Shown one piece after another: positions 12,228 through 42,948 of a stretch of DNA of 64,000 nt. Source of the DNA: Hypomesus transpacificus (lineage: Eukaryota > Chordata > Actinopteri > Osmeriformes > Osmeridae); contig NC_061070.1 in the NCBI RefSeq assembly GCF_021917145.1, forward strand, positions 15,430,450-15,494,449, in the 5' to 3' direction. A program made the translations under genes and the position numbers. Position 1 is the first letter of the stretch; each line of letters begins with the position of its first letter. Under the pieces are notes generated by a model. It ran no database searches. It was not told the DNA's origin and was given only the letters and a program-made list of their open reading frames with translations.

Positions 12228-13508
12228 TCAGTGTCTGTCCGGCCTGTGTTCAGCGTGTGTGTCTGAACACGTGCTGCAGGACACAGGTGTGTTCACAGTG
12301 TTCACCTCCCCTCTCGCGAGCAGCTCTGTTTCAACGATGCTCAGCTGCTCCTCCAAGCCTGCTCTCCCCGCTCCCAGCGTTCCCATTCGGTCTCTGGCAG
12401 AGGTGAAGTACCGGTGCAGGTCCACCAGGGGGCCTTGTGGGGACAGCAGCAGGTCCAGGTAGGCCTGTGTGAGCTGGTCTGCAGTGACCAGGTCCGGACT
12501 GTACGGGGCGTCCTCTGGGACTGACACAGAAACAGTTTGGCCGGTCTCTCTGTCCACCAGGGTGAGACCGGTCACACAGCCCTCACTCTGGGGGTCTCCT
12601 CCCACGCACAGCCCCCCGTAACACTTCACCACGGACACTGTGCCGGCCTTGTAGCGCCTGGAGGCACGAGACAGAGACCAAAGGGGAAGCTTTTAACATA
12701 ACAATGTCATCTATGAAAAGATTATAAGAAGATAAGATATCAAGTTATTTCAGATATTGATCGACACGCCCAACATGTTCACGACGACACTGTGAGGCCA
12801 CAAGGTGTAATGTTACCTGTAGGCAGGGATCAGATCCTCCATGTCCTTGTGGTATTGCTCCAAGGCCGCCAGGGCAGCCAGGGGCTCTCCTTTCTGCTCC
12901 AGCCCAGCCAGGTGCACCAACATGTGGGTGTGGAGGGCTGCCCCGCTGGCCCAGTGCTTCAGGCCCCTGGAGGAGCAGCCCTCCCTGAGCAGAGAGCTCT
13001 TGAGCTGGGTGAGCAGGAGGCTGAGCTGCCCCTCCAGACGGAGGGTGTCCTGGTGGAGCTTGTCTCTCTCGCTCAGGTGCATCCTGCAGCGCTTCAGATA
13101 CTCCTCCATCACGTCACACAGCTCCGCCCTCTTCTCCTCCACCTGGCTCTTCGCCTTCGAGGACGACCCCCGCGACGACCCCCGCGACGACACGTACGCC
13201 GTCTCCAACACCATGGAAACCACCAGGCCCACCAGCGCGGCCACCCTGGGCTCCTCGGAGAATGCCACCAGTCGACTAATCAGCTCCTTCAGGTAGGCCG
13301 GGGCCCGGTTCCCCATGTGCCCCTGCAGCTCCTGGAGGTGGGCCTGGAGGTGGGCTTGGGACTCCTTGCTCTCAGGATTGCCGAGGAAGGAGTGGTCTAC
13401 ACCCATGTCTGGCAGGGCTCCTTGCTCTAGCATGGCGTTGTAGAGGAGAGAGCCCAGAGCGGACTGAGCTTCAGACCGCTCGCCTGGAGACGAAACCAGC
13501 TGCCCCAT
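12228..13508 (-). CDS. Unassigned two-exon protein, ~373 residues
   Basis: Two minus-strand exons join in phase. Exon A is 12817-13508 (ends CCTGCCTACAG, donor GTAACA). Exon B is 12228-12657 (acceptor TGCCTCCAG, ends in TGA). The junction reads PAY-RR-YKAG. Visible features, numbered from the ATG at 13508: start MGQLVSS, which fits an N-myristoylation signal (G2, S6); a hydrophobic helix around 88-104 (VAALVGLVVSMVLE); a Gly/Ser spacer SRGSSRGSSSK at 108-118; charged helical sequence around 121-178; and a C-terminal part with GLTLVDRETGQTVSVSVPED and QAYLDLLLSP. High GC, codon-like wobble and clean splicing argue for a real gene. I do not recognise the family. A long pyrimidine tract ends just upstream of the ATG (CTCATGGGGCAG, then CTGGTTTCGTCTCCAG), so 13508 may be intronic and the true N-terminus may lie in an upstream exon. 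A minus-strand ATTAAA at 12155-12160 could serve as polyA signal. Confidence 0.75.
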
Positions 13509-14459
13509 GAGGGGAGCGCGAGGGAACGAGAAAGAAGAGGAGAAAGAAAAAGAGACAAAGAGAGATAGAAAAACTGAGAAAGACTGAAAGAGAAAGAGAA
13601 AGGAGGGAAGTTATGGCAATCAGTCTACCATTGCTGGGGACAGCCTGGTTGGTAGAAGGAAGGGAAAAAAGTTGTTCAAGTCGGCCAATACTCTCATACA
13701 CAATAAAGTAATAATTACTCTCTGATAAAACATACTAATGTGCTTTGAGGAAATGTAACAATATATTATATCATGTAAATAAATATGGAAAACGTACAAC
13801 ACAAAAAAAAGCATACACTTACAAAAAAAAGTATTTAGACAAAACACTATTATCTAAATATACAGAACATCTAGACTTGTTTTAAATTATCAAATAACAT
13901 CTTAACAAGACAAATGATTATTTTAGCTGATTTATCCAACTTCTGACTATCCCTTTATGTTGTATTTACCAATGTGTTTCTCTCCACATATCCAGAAAAA
14001 CAACACAGCTCAGCAGTCTCTAGCACTGCAGAGGTAAATCCAAGACAACCGGGGGGAGCTGAAACTAGGGCGGAGGAAAAACTAGAGCTCCCCCTGCAGA
14101 ATACTGCAAGGTCATGCAGCTATTGTGTGTTCAGAACAGTAAAATAGGCCAAGGGCTCACACTGAGTAATTCACAGTTTTTTTCTTTTTATGGGACAAGG
14201 GCTTTAGAGATATGTGTCTTTCTTTCACTTCGGCTAGAAGGCACTTTTATTTGATATTTTTCAAACTAGGACAAGCTGCTTTTTCTTATGATAGCCGGCA
14301 CACCATGAGTGACTGATGCAGGGTTCCAACCCAAGTCTCCCACACAACAGATGATCTACAAACTCTCGAAATAAAAAACCTTGGATGTCGACATGTGGCC
14401 CATGCTCCAGTACACTCACAGAACCATCACCATTACGCAAGTCTAAAAGGAGCCCGGAG

Positions 14460-14556
14460 TTGTGACGAGTGGGTCTGAACTGATGGTGTCCGCCATGTCT
14501 CCCTCCAGCCTCTCCACCAGGCTGTTGTCAAGCCACTGTTCAGCAGTGCAGGCTAT
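14460..14556 (-). CDS. Candidate isolated exon, minus strand
   Basis: After a (TG)n-atag acceptor-like site, the minus strand reads in one frame with coding-like composition: TAEQWLDNSLVERLEGDM, then ADTISSDPLVTTPGSF and stop. It also contains an ATG in good context (gagacATGG) giving MADTISSDPL. It could be a 3'-terminal exon of an unseen gene or a 5' exon of the 12.2-13.5 kb gene. The only in-frame donor (CTC|GTCACA) is weak, so the call is tentative. Confidence 0.25.
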
Positions 14557-17079
14557 CACACACACACATACACACACGTACAAACAGACCAGCGAAACTG
14601 TTGACACTCAGCTCAGTTTGATTCTGTCTGTCCGAGCACATCAGTCTCTCGCCTGTCTCTTAATTTGTGACCCTCCATCTCCCTCCCCTCATCTCTCCAT
14701 CCTTGTTTTCCCTCCCTCGGTTGATTTGCTTTCTTCCATGTTGTTGCCACTCTCTCTCTCCCTCTCTCTGTCCCTTCATTCCTCCCTCCATCCTGCCTTT
14801 TCTAGGCCCACATGTTGTTCTGCAGCATGGCAAAGTGACTCGGCACTGGTTTGTTCCAGCCCAGAGTGACCGCTGGCTTTCCAGATGTGACTGTATGTGT
14901 GTGTGTGTGTGTGTGTCTGTGTCTGTGTGTATGTGTGTCACACTAGTGGCTGTGTGTGGGCAGTGCCATCTCTCTGAGGTCATCTCTCTCTCTCTTTTTC
15001 TCTCTTTTGCTCTCTCTTTCTCTGTTGCTCTCTCGCTTTCTCTCTCTCCCTAAGGGACTGTGGTCAGTCAATCTGATGTTACGATGATGGAGACAGATGG
15101 ATGAATAGCACGCATGTTCAAATACAAACACATACACACAAAAACACACACACACAATTACTCCCAAACCAAATACACATGTTTGCACACATGCATACAA
15201 TTCCGACACATGCACATACTGCATGCATGCACAACAGCAACAGCATAAACACAGATGATGTCTACACAAGCACACACATACACGCACACACGCACACACA
15301 CACACAGCTTAATTTGAATAAAGAGCTCTTCATGTGATTGCCTCCTGCTGATGTGAGAGTGTTCTAATGGTGCCAAACGACGAGATGGGGAATAATGACG
15401 ACCATGCTGTGAATGTGTTGGTTTAAATTCATGTCGTCCCGCAGCACACAAACCTGGAGTGTCCCTTTTGTCATCACCATGACATTTCACAAACAGCACC
15501 GGTTCAATAAACATCAAGCACCTTTTTCTTTCCATCAACAAACCCCATATCCCTCGCTATTACTTCCCCTGCCTACAATCCTGCATTCACCTTCCCACAC
15601 CTTCTCTTCCTCCGTTTGTTTTGTCTTTGGAAGGTTTCTGTCAGGTTGAGGCCATGTTTGAGTGCTTCTTAACTGCTGGTTTAGGGAGAGTGTATTGAGT
15701 GGTGTTAGACTCCATGTAGAACCACGTCCACCACCTCCAGAGACAGCCAGACAGCACCAATCAGAACCGAGGCTGAGGACAGGCAAGTTGACAAAGATAC
15801 TGAAGGAACCTTGGAAAGTGAGTGGTAAAGTAAAAACTGGCAGGCGTACATTTTAGCACTTTAGTTTCTGTAAAAATCAGACTGAAAGCCAAACAATAGT
15901 GAATTCTTTAATAAGACATGGAAGACAAAGCACCACAGTCATTAAGTGCCTCTCTCAGTGCCTCTCTCAGGCTGACCTTCGATGTGGCAAATTGTGAAAT
16001 TACCTTTTAATTGCAGGATAATGTTGTCTTAATTACACACTTGATCCCTGGTGAAGGTAGACTAATTGCTGTGTGGGTCTTGTTTGTTGGTACTTTTGGC
16101 TGGCTGGCTTCTTATATGAGACCCTCTCCTGCCCTCTCAGCCCATCTGGGGAGAGCTAATCCTGTTAAAGAGAGAAACAAGGTTTATTGTAGCAGTGTTA
16201 ACCCATCACAGCTTCAAATCTCGCTTTCTCTGGCACAATACTTGTTGTCTGTGGTGATCAAATGTATTTTATTTCATGCTTTATACAATACATGATGTAT
16301 TTAGTCGAAATGTCTGTAAGATGCTACTTCCCCAATGTGAGGTCCATTCACCGTGAAGTAGGCAGCATGTGTTAGGAGATTCATCGTTTCAGAATGTTTC
16401 GTTGGTGATAGTTGAAATAGTAGGCAGTTGCATAGTTTGTCAGTCGTTCCCAAAAACAAGGCGACTTTCTTCTGTCTTTTTCTTTTTGTCTCTCCCTCCC
16501 TCTTTTCCCTCTTGCTGTAAAAGGTCTCATTTCCATCGGACTCTGGGGAGAATGAAGTGGAGAGGCGACCAAGTACAAGAGCTGAACATAGAACAGCTCT
16601 CACCACGGAGCATGGAAATGTTGCTAATCGCCATGACTCACTTCACACCGCATTCAATCTGCTCACTCATTACCCAGTACACACACACACTCAGAGTATC
16701 TAAAACACACACTCTCTCATACACACACCAATGTAGATACACCCACCCATACACACAAGCACACAAGCCTGGTATCTGGCTGGCCTTTCAGATGATTACC
16801 ATACTTAAATCCTTGCTTGAATGTCAATCACACACACTCATCTATTACAGGTTATTTTGTGTTGAGTGAAATTATTGCAGATTGAAGTTCTGAAGTGGGC
16901 TTTGAAAAAGGATGACATTTACGATCAATCTAAAGGAAGTTTTATCGCAAGATAAGATGTAAAAGTTGTCTCACAACATCCAAACATCTCAATGTTCATG
17001 ATAGATCATCAACTGGATTAAATCAGTCCTACCGACAGAAGGCTTTCTGTAGTAAAACTCACTCTTTTCACTTAACAGT

Positions 17080-17283
17080 AGTGAAGTCAGATGGCTGAGC
17101 CGTTAGGGCATCGGGCCATTAATCAGAAGGTTGCAAGTTCGATTCCTGGCCGTGCCAAATGACGTTGTGTCCTTGGGCAAGGCACTTAACCCTACTTGCT
17201 TCGGGGGAATGTCCCTGTACTTACTGTAAGTCGCTCTGGATAAAAGCGTCTGCTAAATGACAAAAAAAAAAAAAAAAAAAAAA
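17080..17283 (+). mobile_element. tRNA-derived SINE, full length, with poly-A tail
   Basis: The head is gtgaagtcagatggctgagc with a B-box-like gcaagttcgattcctgg, then a conserved middle (tccttgggcaaggcacttaa, gcttcgggggaatgtccctg), the 3' tail tcgctctggataaaagcgtc-tgctaaatgac, and an A run to 17283. It is the most complete of the four copies of this family in the window. The strand is the transcribed sense of the SINE. Confidence 0.9.
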
Positions 17284-18954
17284 TAGTTAATTAATTTCCT
17301 CTAAAATGTTTACTCCTGAAGCTAATAAGCAATTTCAGTTTGAATTGTTGTCCCATTCTAGCAAATAAATAATAATTTATGTTTGACTGGGCTTTCCATG
17401 TTTGTTCAGGCATCCAGGCCTCAATACAGTCCTGCCCCTCTGCTGATCATTACAGCGCATTAATCAGCCAAACCAATGTCACAACCAAGACATCTCACTC
17501 ACTAAGCATGTAGTACCCTGGATAGCTGCATAAACATTTTACTGCTAATATGCAGTAATTAGTCCACCATGATTAAGTAGTATCATGTTGCTATGGTTTG
17601 CCTGTAGCATATCTTCCTGTATAGTCCTCACTTTTTCTCTCTCTCTCCCTTTCTCTCTCTCTCCCTCTCTCTCTGTGCTAGAGTCCTTCCTGCTGGGTTT
17701 ATGTGGCGTGGAGAAGATAAAAACAAGCTTAATGCAGAGCGATAGATCACACCAGTAGTTCTGAGACCGGGCGGCAATTTTGAACAATGTAACATTTAGC
17801 CAGGAGAGAGAGGCTAATTATTTCAAATGGCAGCTCTTGAAAGAGTATTAATGTACTGTTTCTACATGGACGCATCCAATATTACGCACTGATGAAGAAG
17901 GTCACTGAGAAATGGGAGTTTAAAGAGAGAAGAACCTAAGAAGGAAACTTGGACAGTTGTGGGATGTTGAATAGGATTTTTTTTTTTTTTTTTTTTTACA
18001 GAAACTGATGGTAAAACGGATATGTTCACTTTGGTTTTAGTATTCCAAGGCACCCTCATGTCATGCAATGAAATTGCTTTATAAAACTGGCATGACTTTG
18101 GACAAAAGCTTTGTACAAAATATGTCTCTGTCACTGAAATAAGTACGGTCTTGACTGGGAATCACATTCAGTAAATGTTTCAATTCTATAGTCAGTATCC
18201 TACCACTTCACCGGCTAAATCACCAAGGACGTTTTTTTTGAGGAAGCTCTGTCTTAAATGAAATAATTTTGAAGGAGATCTTGACATGCAGCTTCCCGTG
18301 AAAGACAACTGTTTTTAATGTAGCCTACCGCGTGGGCTTAAATGTTGGATTTATAAACGTCAGGGGGAAAGGTGACCATTTTAAATGCACATGAAAAATG
18401 TAAGGGGTATAAGGGCTTTCAGCTTCGAATACAATTTGAGAGTAGTCTGCAAAAATACATTTCTCTTGAATGTATAATTGCTGTATATTGCTGTACTTTC
18501 TATATGCACGTCGCTTTGAATGAAAGGGTGTGCATTTCAATGTAAATCATTGTTGTTAATAGGCTCAGAAACAGTCAAGAATGAAAATGTGTTCTGTTAA
18601 AATACCTATCCCTCCCTGTATGTCAGTTATATTTCAAATATATTCCATCTTATTATGCGAATCCATAATGACACAATGAGCAAGTCTGACACATTAACAC
18701 AACAAAAATATTACTGATGGAGAATTGTGCCATTGGCTACAATATAAAAATGATCCGAGTTGACTCTATTAAAGTGCAAGAGCAGCCCCTGCCGGACTAA
18801 ATTACAACTACGCTGACTCAAAGCATTCTACCAATGCTTCCGTTTCCGTGTAAACAAAGCTTCACGGGAGATAACTACTGACAGGTAACAGGTCTGCAGT
18901 TTTAGCTGCCACAAAATCTTTGCATTTCTTTCTCGATGCTGTACCGTTAGCGGT

Positions 18955-20851
18955 ATGAAGAAGACGGCTACTCCGTCGCCAGCGGTGCAGTTCTATTGTA
19001 CCGCTGGGAAAGGAATGGAGTCCTTCCTCGTGGAGGAGGTGAAGATTAAACTTGCCGCTGAAAATGTGAGTCGGTGTCGGAGAGCAGTTGGTAGATGCTG
19101 GTTGTTAACTAAATGATCATACACAGGTGGACGGTCTGAATGGACTAGTCTAATGGCATTGAGACTGCAAAGCAATTTCTGTCCATGTCATTATTTTGAA
19201 AAGGATTGATTGGTTGTTTTGTCTGATCAAATTATATTTAGGTTGACCAGATTCCTGGGAAAGTGTTCTTCTCCTGCCCTGCCGAAGTTAAGCTAGTCAG
19301 AGATCTGAAGTCTGCTGAAAGACTTTTCCTGCTCATGAAACGAGACATACCTCTCCCTCCCTATCCTCACACAGGTAGCCACGTTTGACCATCGTCAATC
19401 CGGATAAGAAATTATTATTAACAACCCGGACTATATCGAAATATTTATGGTTCCGCCCGCGGTACATTTGTATTGGTGTTTCACGGTCTTTTTGTTTTCT
19501 ATCTCTCTTAGCCAAGACAGCCTCCCAGATCCAAAGAAGGCTGGTAGGAGATGGGAAGGATTGGAGAAGTGCTGTGGAGACATGGAGACACCTGCAGAGG
19601 GAGCTGTCGAGCAACTGTAGAACAGCAAGCACGGTGGAGCCACGTAGAAAGCGCAAGAGGGAGGAAGACGAGAACAAGGGTGAAGAAGGGGAGCCTGATA
19701 ATGTGCCTAAAAGAACACAGAGACAGACACCTGATGCAGAGACCAAGTTAGGTATGAATGATGACTGGGATTGTAGTGGAAAAGACAATGTTGCAGGGGA
19801 CTGTTTTGAAGGGGAAACATTTGGAAGTGACCGTGAAAACACATCGGGAAAGTCTTGTGCCCTGACCTCTGATCCGGCGACCTTTGATCCTGTGACCTTC
19901 AGAGTTAGCTGCAGGTGCAGTGGTGGGCTCTCCCGGCATTTCAGCTCACAGGTAAACACACAGAAGAGTGTGCGGGTGTGTGTGTGTTGGGGTGGGGGGT
20001 GTTGGTGTACAGTAGTTGTGTACTGTTGTGACAGATTGACTGTGTACCGTCTCTCCTGGATGCAGGACCTGTGCAGGGTCATTGGGTTGGGCCTGACCAG
20101 ACAGCTGGGCTGGAGAGTGGACCTTAAAAACCCAGAGGTGGAGGTAAGGAACCTTATTCTCACACTCTCATGTGTTCAGTCAGTAGCACATTCTAGGTGT
20201 GTGTGTGTGTCCTTATAAGACTAGAAGAATGCTGTTAATGCATTATGATGAAGCACGGCACCTTACATGATCTTACACAGCAGTTAATTATCCTGTAGAT
20301 AACATTTGAATACTCATAATCATGGGGATGGGTATAGCTCAGTGTCAGAACATTTGACTGCATATCAAAGTGGCGCAGGCTCAAATCCCTATTTGTTCAT
20401 CGCTTTTTATATAAGCATTTGCTAAATGAATATGTTATTGATGATATTATTATTATTATTATTATCATCATCTCCTCCAGATGAACGTTCATCTGAATGA
20501 TGATCACAGTGTGGTTGGCATTCCATTACTCAGGTCTGTGAAGGCATCATAATCTTTGTGATCCATGTTCTATATCTCTGAGTGTTTAGTCAAGCATTCG
20601 TCTCTTGTTCCCGTCCAGACTTCCCCTAGCCAGCCGTAGCTACGTAAGAACCACAGGTCTGAGGTCCACCATAGCCTGGGCCATCGGCTTCCTGGCCAAC
20701 ATCCAGGTAGAGAGTTTTACATCTCCTCTGAATTCCCAGGGGTAACACTATCATCGTGTAAGTTATTTACAATGTCTGATTGATGTTAATCTCTCATCTG
20801 CTCCAACACACACATTCACTTTCTTTCACATGCACACATTCAACCCTCTTT

Positions 20852-20887
<36 letters not shown>

Positions 20888-21800
20888 TCTCCAGCCAGGC
20901 TCCACAGTGGTGGATCCCATGTGTGGAGTGGGGACCATCCTAGTGGAAGCAGCACATGAACACCTGGTAGGACTGCAGTCGATCGCAGATGCTATTTTTC
21001 AGAATGTTCTACCATCTATGCATCTATCTACCATTCTCTCTCTCCCTCCTCCCAGGATGCCTGTTTCCTGGGGGTTGATATTGAGGAGAAACAATTAGAC
21101 AAAGCCAGGGAGAATGTTGAGTTTGCCAAACTCACACATCGAATTCAGCTGTTGCGTGCTTCGTCCATGGGTAAAACTTCCAGATTCCAAATCGTCTATC
21201 AAGCCTAACCATAATCCCCCTGATCAGCCTGAAATCATTTATGAATGAACGGTCCCTGCAAGTTCTCATGTTCTCGTCTCCTACGCACAGAGCTTCCTCT
21301 GAGCGGCTGCAGCGTGGATGCCGTGCTGTGTGATCTGCCCTTTGGGAAGAAGTTTGGCACTAAGGCAGGCATGGCTGCCAGCCTGCCTGGCATCCTTACT
21401 GAGATGGAGAGGTAACTTGGATCCCAATTCTGCCAGCTCACTTCACTTTTGGGCTTGTGGATCAGGTGACGGTTTGTTCTACCTTCTGTTCTGCTATTTT
21501 CTCAGGGTTCTCCGTGTGGGAGGAACCATGGTTTTGCTGCTCAGTCCCCAGCTGTCCGTCATACTGAAGAGAACACTGACTCCCCCGGATTTGGGCCCAG
21601 ACCCTGGACCGCCTCTTACCCAGCAAGAGGAGTCTCTGGCCTGGCCATCAGCTGGCTCGGCTCCCCCTCTCCCACCCAGGCCTCTCTCCTCTCTCCAATT
21701 TCAATCCAGTCAGAGAGTTAGCCTAGGAGCAATAGATGGACTCATCCACAAGTATGTCAAGATACAGACTGCTAGCACACTTGGTGGATCTGGGTGCTAA
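18955..21800 (+). CDS. thumpd2: THUMP domain-containing protein 2, RNA m2G methyltransferase
   Basis: THUMPD2 is the guanosine N2-methyltransferase of U6 snRNA and works with TRMT112. Ten exons join in phase: 18955-19065, 19242-19374, 19512-19951, 20066-20143, 20481-20533, 20619-20706, 20895-20966, 21056-21170, 21291-21411, 21506-21800. They give about 501 residues, close to the human protein. The N-terminus (FYCTAGKGMESFLVEEVK) opens the THUMP region. A long charged exon 3 holds a basic patch PRRKRKREEDE, a likely nuclear signal. The methyltransferase part has the SAM-binding motif VVDPMCGVGTI, the acidic loop FLGVDIEEKQ and the catalytic-type motif CDLPFGKKFG. The start ATG is the first in a short exon and matches family length. 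Polyadenylation signals AATAAA occur shortly after the stop, near 21829 and 21872. The C-terminal ~60 residues are proline-rich and less conserved. Confidence 0.95.
20325..20435 (+). mobile_element. tRNA-Cys-like SINE fragment in a thumpd2 intron
   Basis: The sequence ggggatgggtatagctcagt followed by atttgactgcatatcaaag resembles the 5' half of a tRNA-Cys gene (A box tagctcagt). A B-box-like ggctcaaatcc follows, and the element ends aagcatttgctaaatgaat, the degraded common SINE tail. It is not a tRNA gene: the acceptor stem and 3' half do not pair. It lies in the intron between 20143 and 20481. Confidence 0.7.
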
Positions 21801-22418
21801 CACAAAAATCACTGACACTGTAGAATTGAATAAAAGACACTGCAATGTACTGTTACAATTCGACGCTAAATACAATAAAGTTGTGTTATGTACTGTACAG
21901 GAAGGTTTTGTCCTTTTTTTTTACACCAATGTTGCAAACATCTCAAGAACATAAATAGCTTAAATATTATTATAGCAGTTTTTTTTTTTCCTTTCCTTCC
22001 ACTTGATATTACCTGAACAGTCACCCACGTGTGAAGTGGCATACAGACAACACAACAACACTACAGTACACCTACACTCACATTATGGTCCTTTGAAATA
22101 AGATCTGATGTCCCCTGATGGGGCAGGCCAACATATTTACCAAGCTTCGGGGAACAAGTCCAAAGGAGAATAATTAGTATCCATGGGTTCTAGGCTATAT
22201 GTTGCTGTCCAGGATACTGCTGTGGATCAGGAGAGGTTGTCATGCCCTCGAACACGGACCACAGCCACGTAGGACACACGTGAACAGTATCACTCTCACA
22301 AATGCTAAACCAGCAAGGCGTCATCCCACCGCCTGTGGCTCGGCAGAAAACGTCCATCTTGGCTCCATCTTCCACCAGCGTGTGTGGCTGGATGATCTTC
22401 CTGGGGTCTGTGTGTGTG
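21801..22418. other. Convergent thumpd2/tmem178a 3'UTR region
   Basis: This 618-bp interval separates the stop codons of two convergent genes and must hold both 3' ends. On the + strand AATAAA near 21829 and again near 21872 fits thumpd2. I saw no canonical AATAAA for tmem178a on the minus strand here, so its transcript may run into thumpd2. Confidence 0.6.
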
Positions 22419-25034
<2,616 letters not shown>

Positions 25035-26714
25035 GTAGTCATGGACGCAGGAGACTGTTTTAGATTATGTGCATCGACCAGTTCTACTTCAGAGTCCATT
25101 GACACTGATTGTATCCTCTGCGATTCGATGTGAGAACCTACCCGAGCGCAGACATGAATCTGAGTTTGCGAAATCCAGTCAGCTCAACCGATCCAGGTTT
25201 TTCTTGCTGGTAATCTTGACAGCTGAAATGTTTGGGGTATGGAGTCTGCTCATGAACGATTGGTAGCCTATAGCTCTACGGGTTGCACTACACCTCTTTT
25301 CGAGGCTGTTTGCAAAATGAAAATGACGCGCAGACGCGCGCCTGTGGAGGAGTGCGCTTTTAAATGCCAACGCCGTCAAATTCATTCTGGATTACACCAT
25401 CCCCATTAAAAGTCACTACCAATAACAATTTGACGAACTTGCGACAGATGTGTCCTCAACCAATAATACATTTACATTTCAAAACATTTAATGGCTATGA
25501 TGATAATTACAAAACCTCTCTCTGCCGGCCTCTCTTTTCAGCCACACCCACCAGAAAAACTATTGACAGGCAAGCCTATAATTAGAAAGCAATTAATGTT
25601 TCTCACGTTTTGTTTAGCGAGGCAGTCTGAATCTGCATAAGTGAACGAGCATGAATGAATGATAATGCAGTGCAATTAAGGAATCCTGAAGGTAATTATT
25701 GAACGTGTTGGCAAGAAGCAGCAGAGTTGGTCCACTTTGCTACAATGTCAAGCTCACTGGATGCCTGCCTTGTGCCTGCCACGGTGTCCGTCTGCACGTC
25801 CTGCACATCACTTTAGACTCAAGTGTTTAGTGAATGCTTCCCTTCTGTTTACCTCAAGTAATTTCAGTATGTGACAGACAGGCCGAAACACCATGCATTA
25901 GTCCACACTGTTGGAATCATGTCGTGGCTGACTGATAGGCAGCTCAATTTGTAAGCGGTCAATCAAGTCTCTTAGGAAAACAGAGAGTAATGAGGGGGCA
26001 GGATAGTTTTAATTATGCCCCCCACCCCCACCCACACCCGATCTATACAAATGAGGACAGGGCTTACAGGCTCAGCCGATGCCTGCTTAAAATCCTGCGC
26101 AATGAGGGCCTGTGGTATGCCTCTATTGCACTAATGGGCAATAAACAAAGCCGTGTGCCATGAACTCCAGAACTTTTCGTATTTGGACACTATCACTATA
26201 TAGGCATTTTTAAAGTCTGGAGGGCTGGTTTAGTCAAATAATTTTTATGTTTGTTGTTCTGTATTTCGCACGTGTGTGTCAGTAAAATGTGTTTTATTGT
26301 TCTGTTTCGGATACAGGGCTCCCTTTTTTGTGTCTCAATTGGATAGCTTCTAAATAAAGGTTCATCTAAAATACGAGAAATTCTACCGGGGGTTTGGGTT
26401 TTTTCCATTAGCAAACTGTTTCAATCAGTCATTGTCACTTTGTCTTATTGTCAACCATAGCCATCTGCCACTGAAGTAACAACAACAGCAGCAGCCATCC
26501 CCATGCACTTTCTCCCTGCCTGCATGGCCTTTATGGAGTTGAACTACTTCTCTGCGCATGCTCAGTCATTGCGCATTGGAAGCCATGTTGAAGTTTCAGT
26601 GGATGGTGGCTGAGATTTTCTGACGCTGTATGTTTTCAACGTTTGTTTTCTTCGATTCCCCGTGCTGGTGTCTCAAAACACTACTCTTCGGAGCACTAAA
26701 TTGGAATTCAAACG
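25035..26714. promoter_or_regulatory. Divergent tmem178a / map4k3 upstream region
   Basis: This interval lies between the outward-facing start codons and must contain both promoters and 5'UTRs. It is mixed AT-rich unique sequence with a C-rich patch at 26020-26040. Sequence just left of the map4k3 ATG (about 26560-26714) is the likely 5'UTR. No TATA box or other site could be assigned with confidence. Confidence 0.45.

Positions 26715-42948
<16,234 letters not shown>

Larger units (their letters stand above)
13509..18954. other. Intergenic region upstream of thumpd2
   Basis: Apart from the candidate exon near 14.5 kb I see no supported gene. The stretch holds CA/TG microsatellites (14895-14935, 15121-15160, 15270-15305, 16680-16760), CT-rich tracts (14985-15050, 17630-17675), a full-length SINE at 17080, a T run at 17978-17998 and AT-rich unique sequence. 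The thumpd2 promoter should lie at the right end; no TATA box is obvious there. Confidence 0.55.

Noticed and set aside
12792-13430. 212-codon + strand open frame
   Set aside because: It is the antisense shadow of the unassigned minus-strand gene, whose frame has clean splice junctions; the + frame has none.
20325-20400. Possible tRNA-Cys gene
   Set aside because: The A-box region resembles tRNA-Cys, but the 3' half and acceptor stem do not pair, and it continues into a SINE tail.
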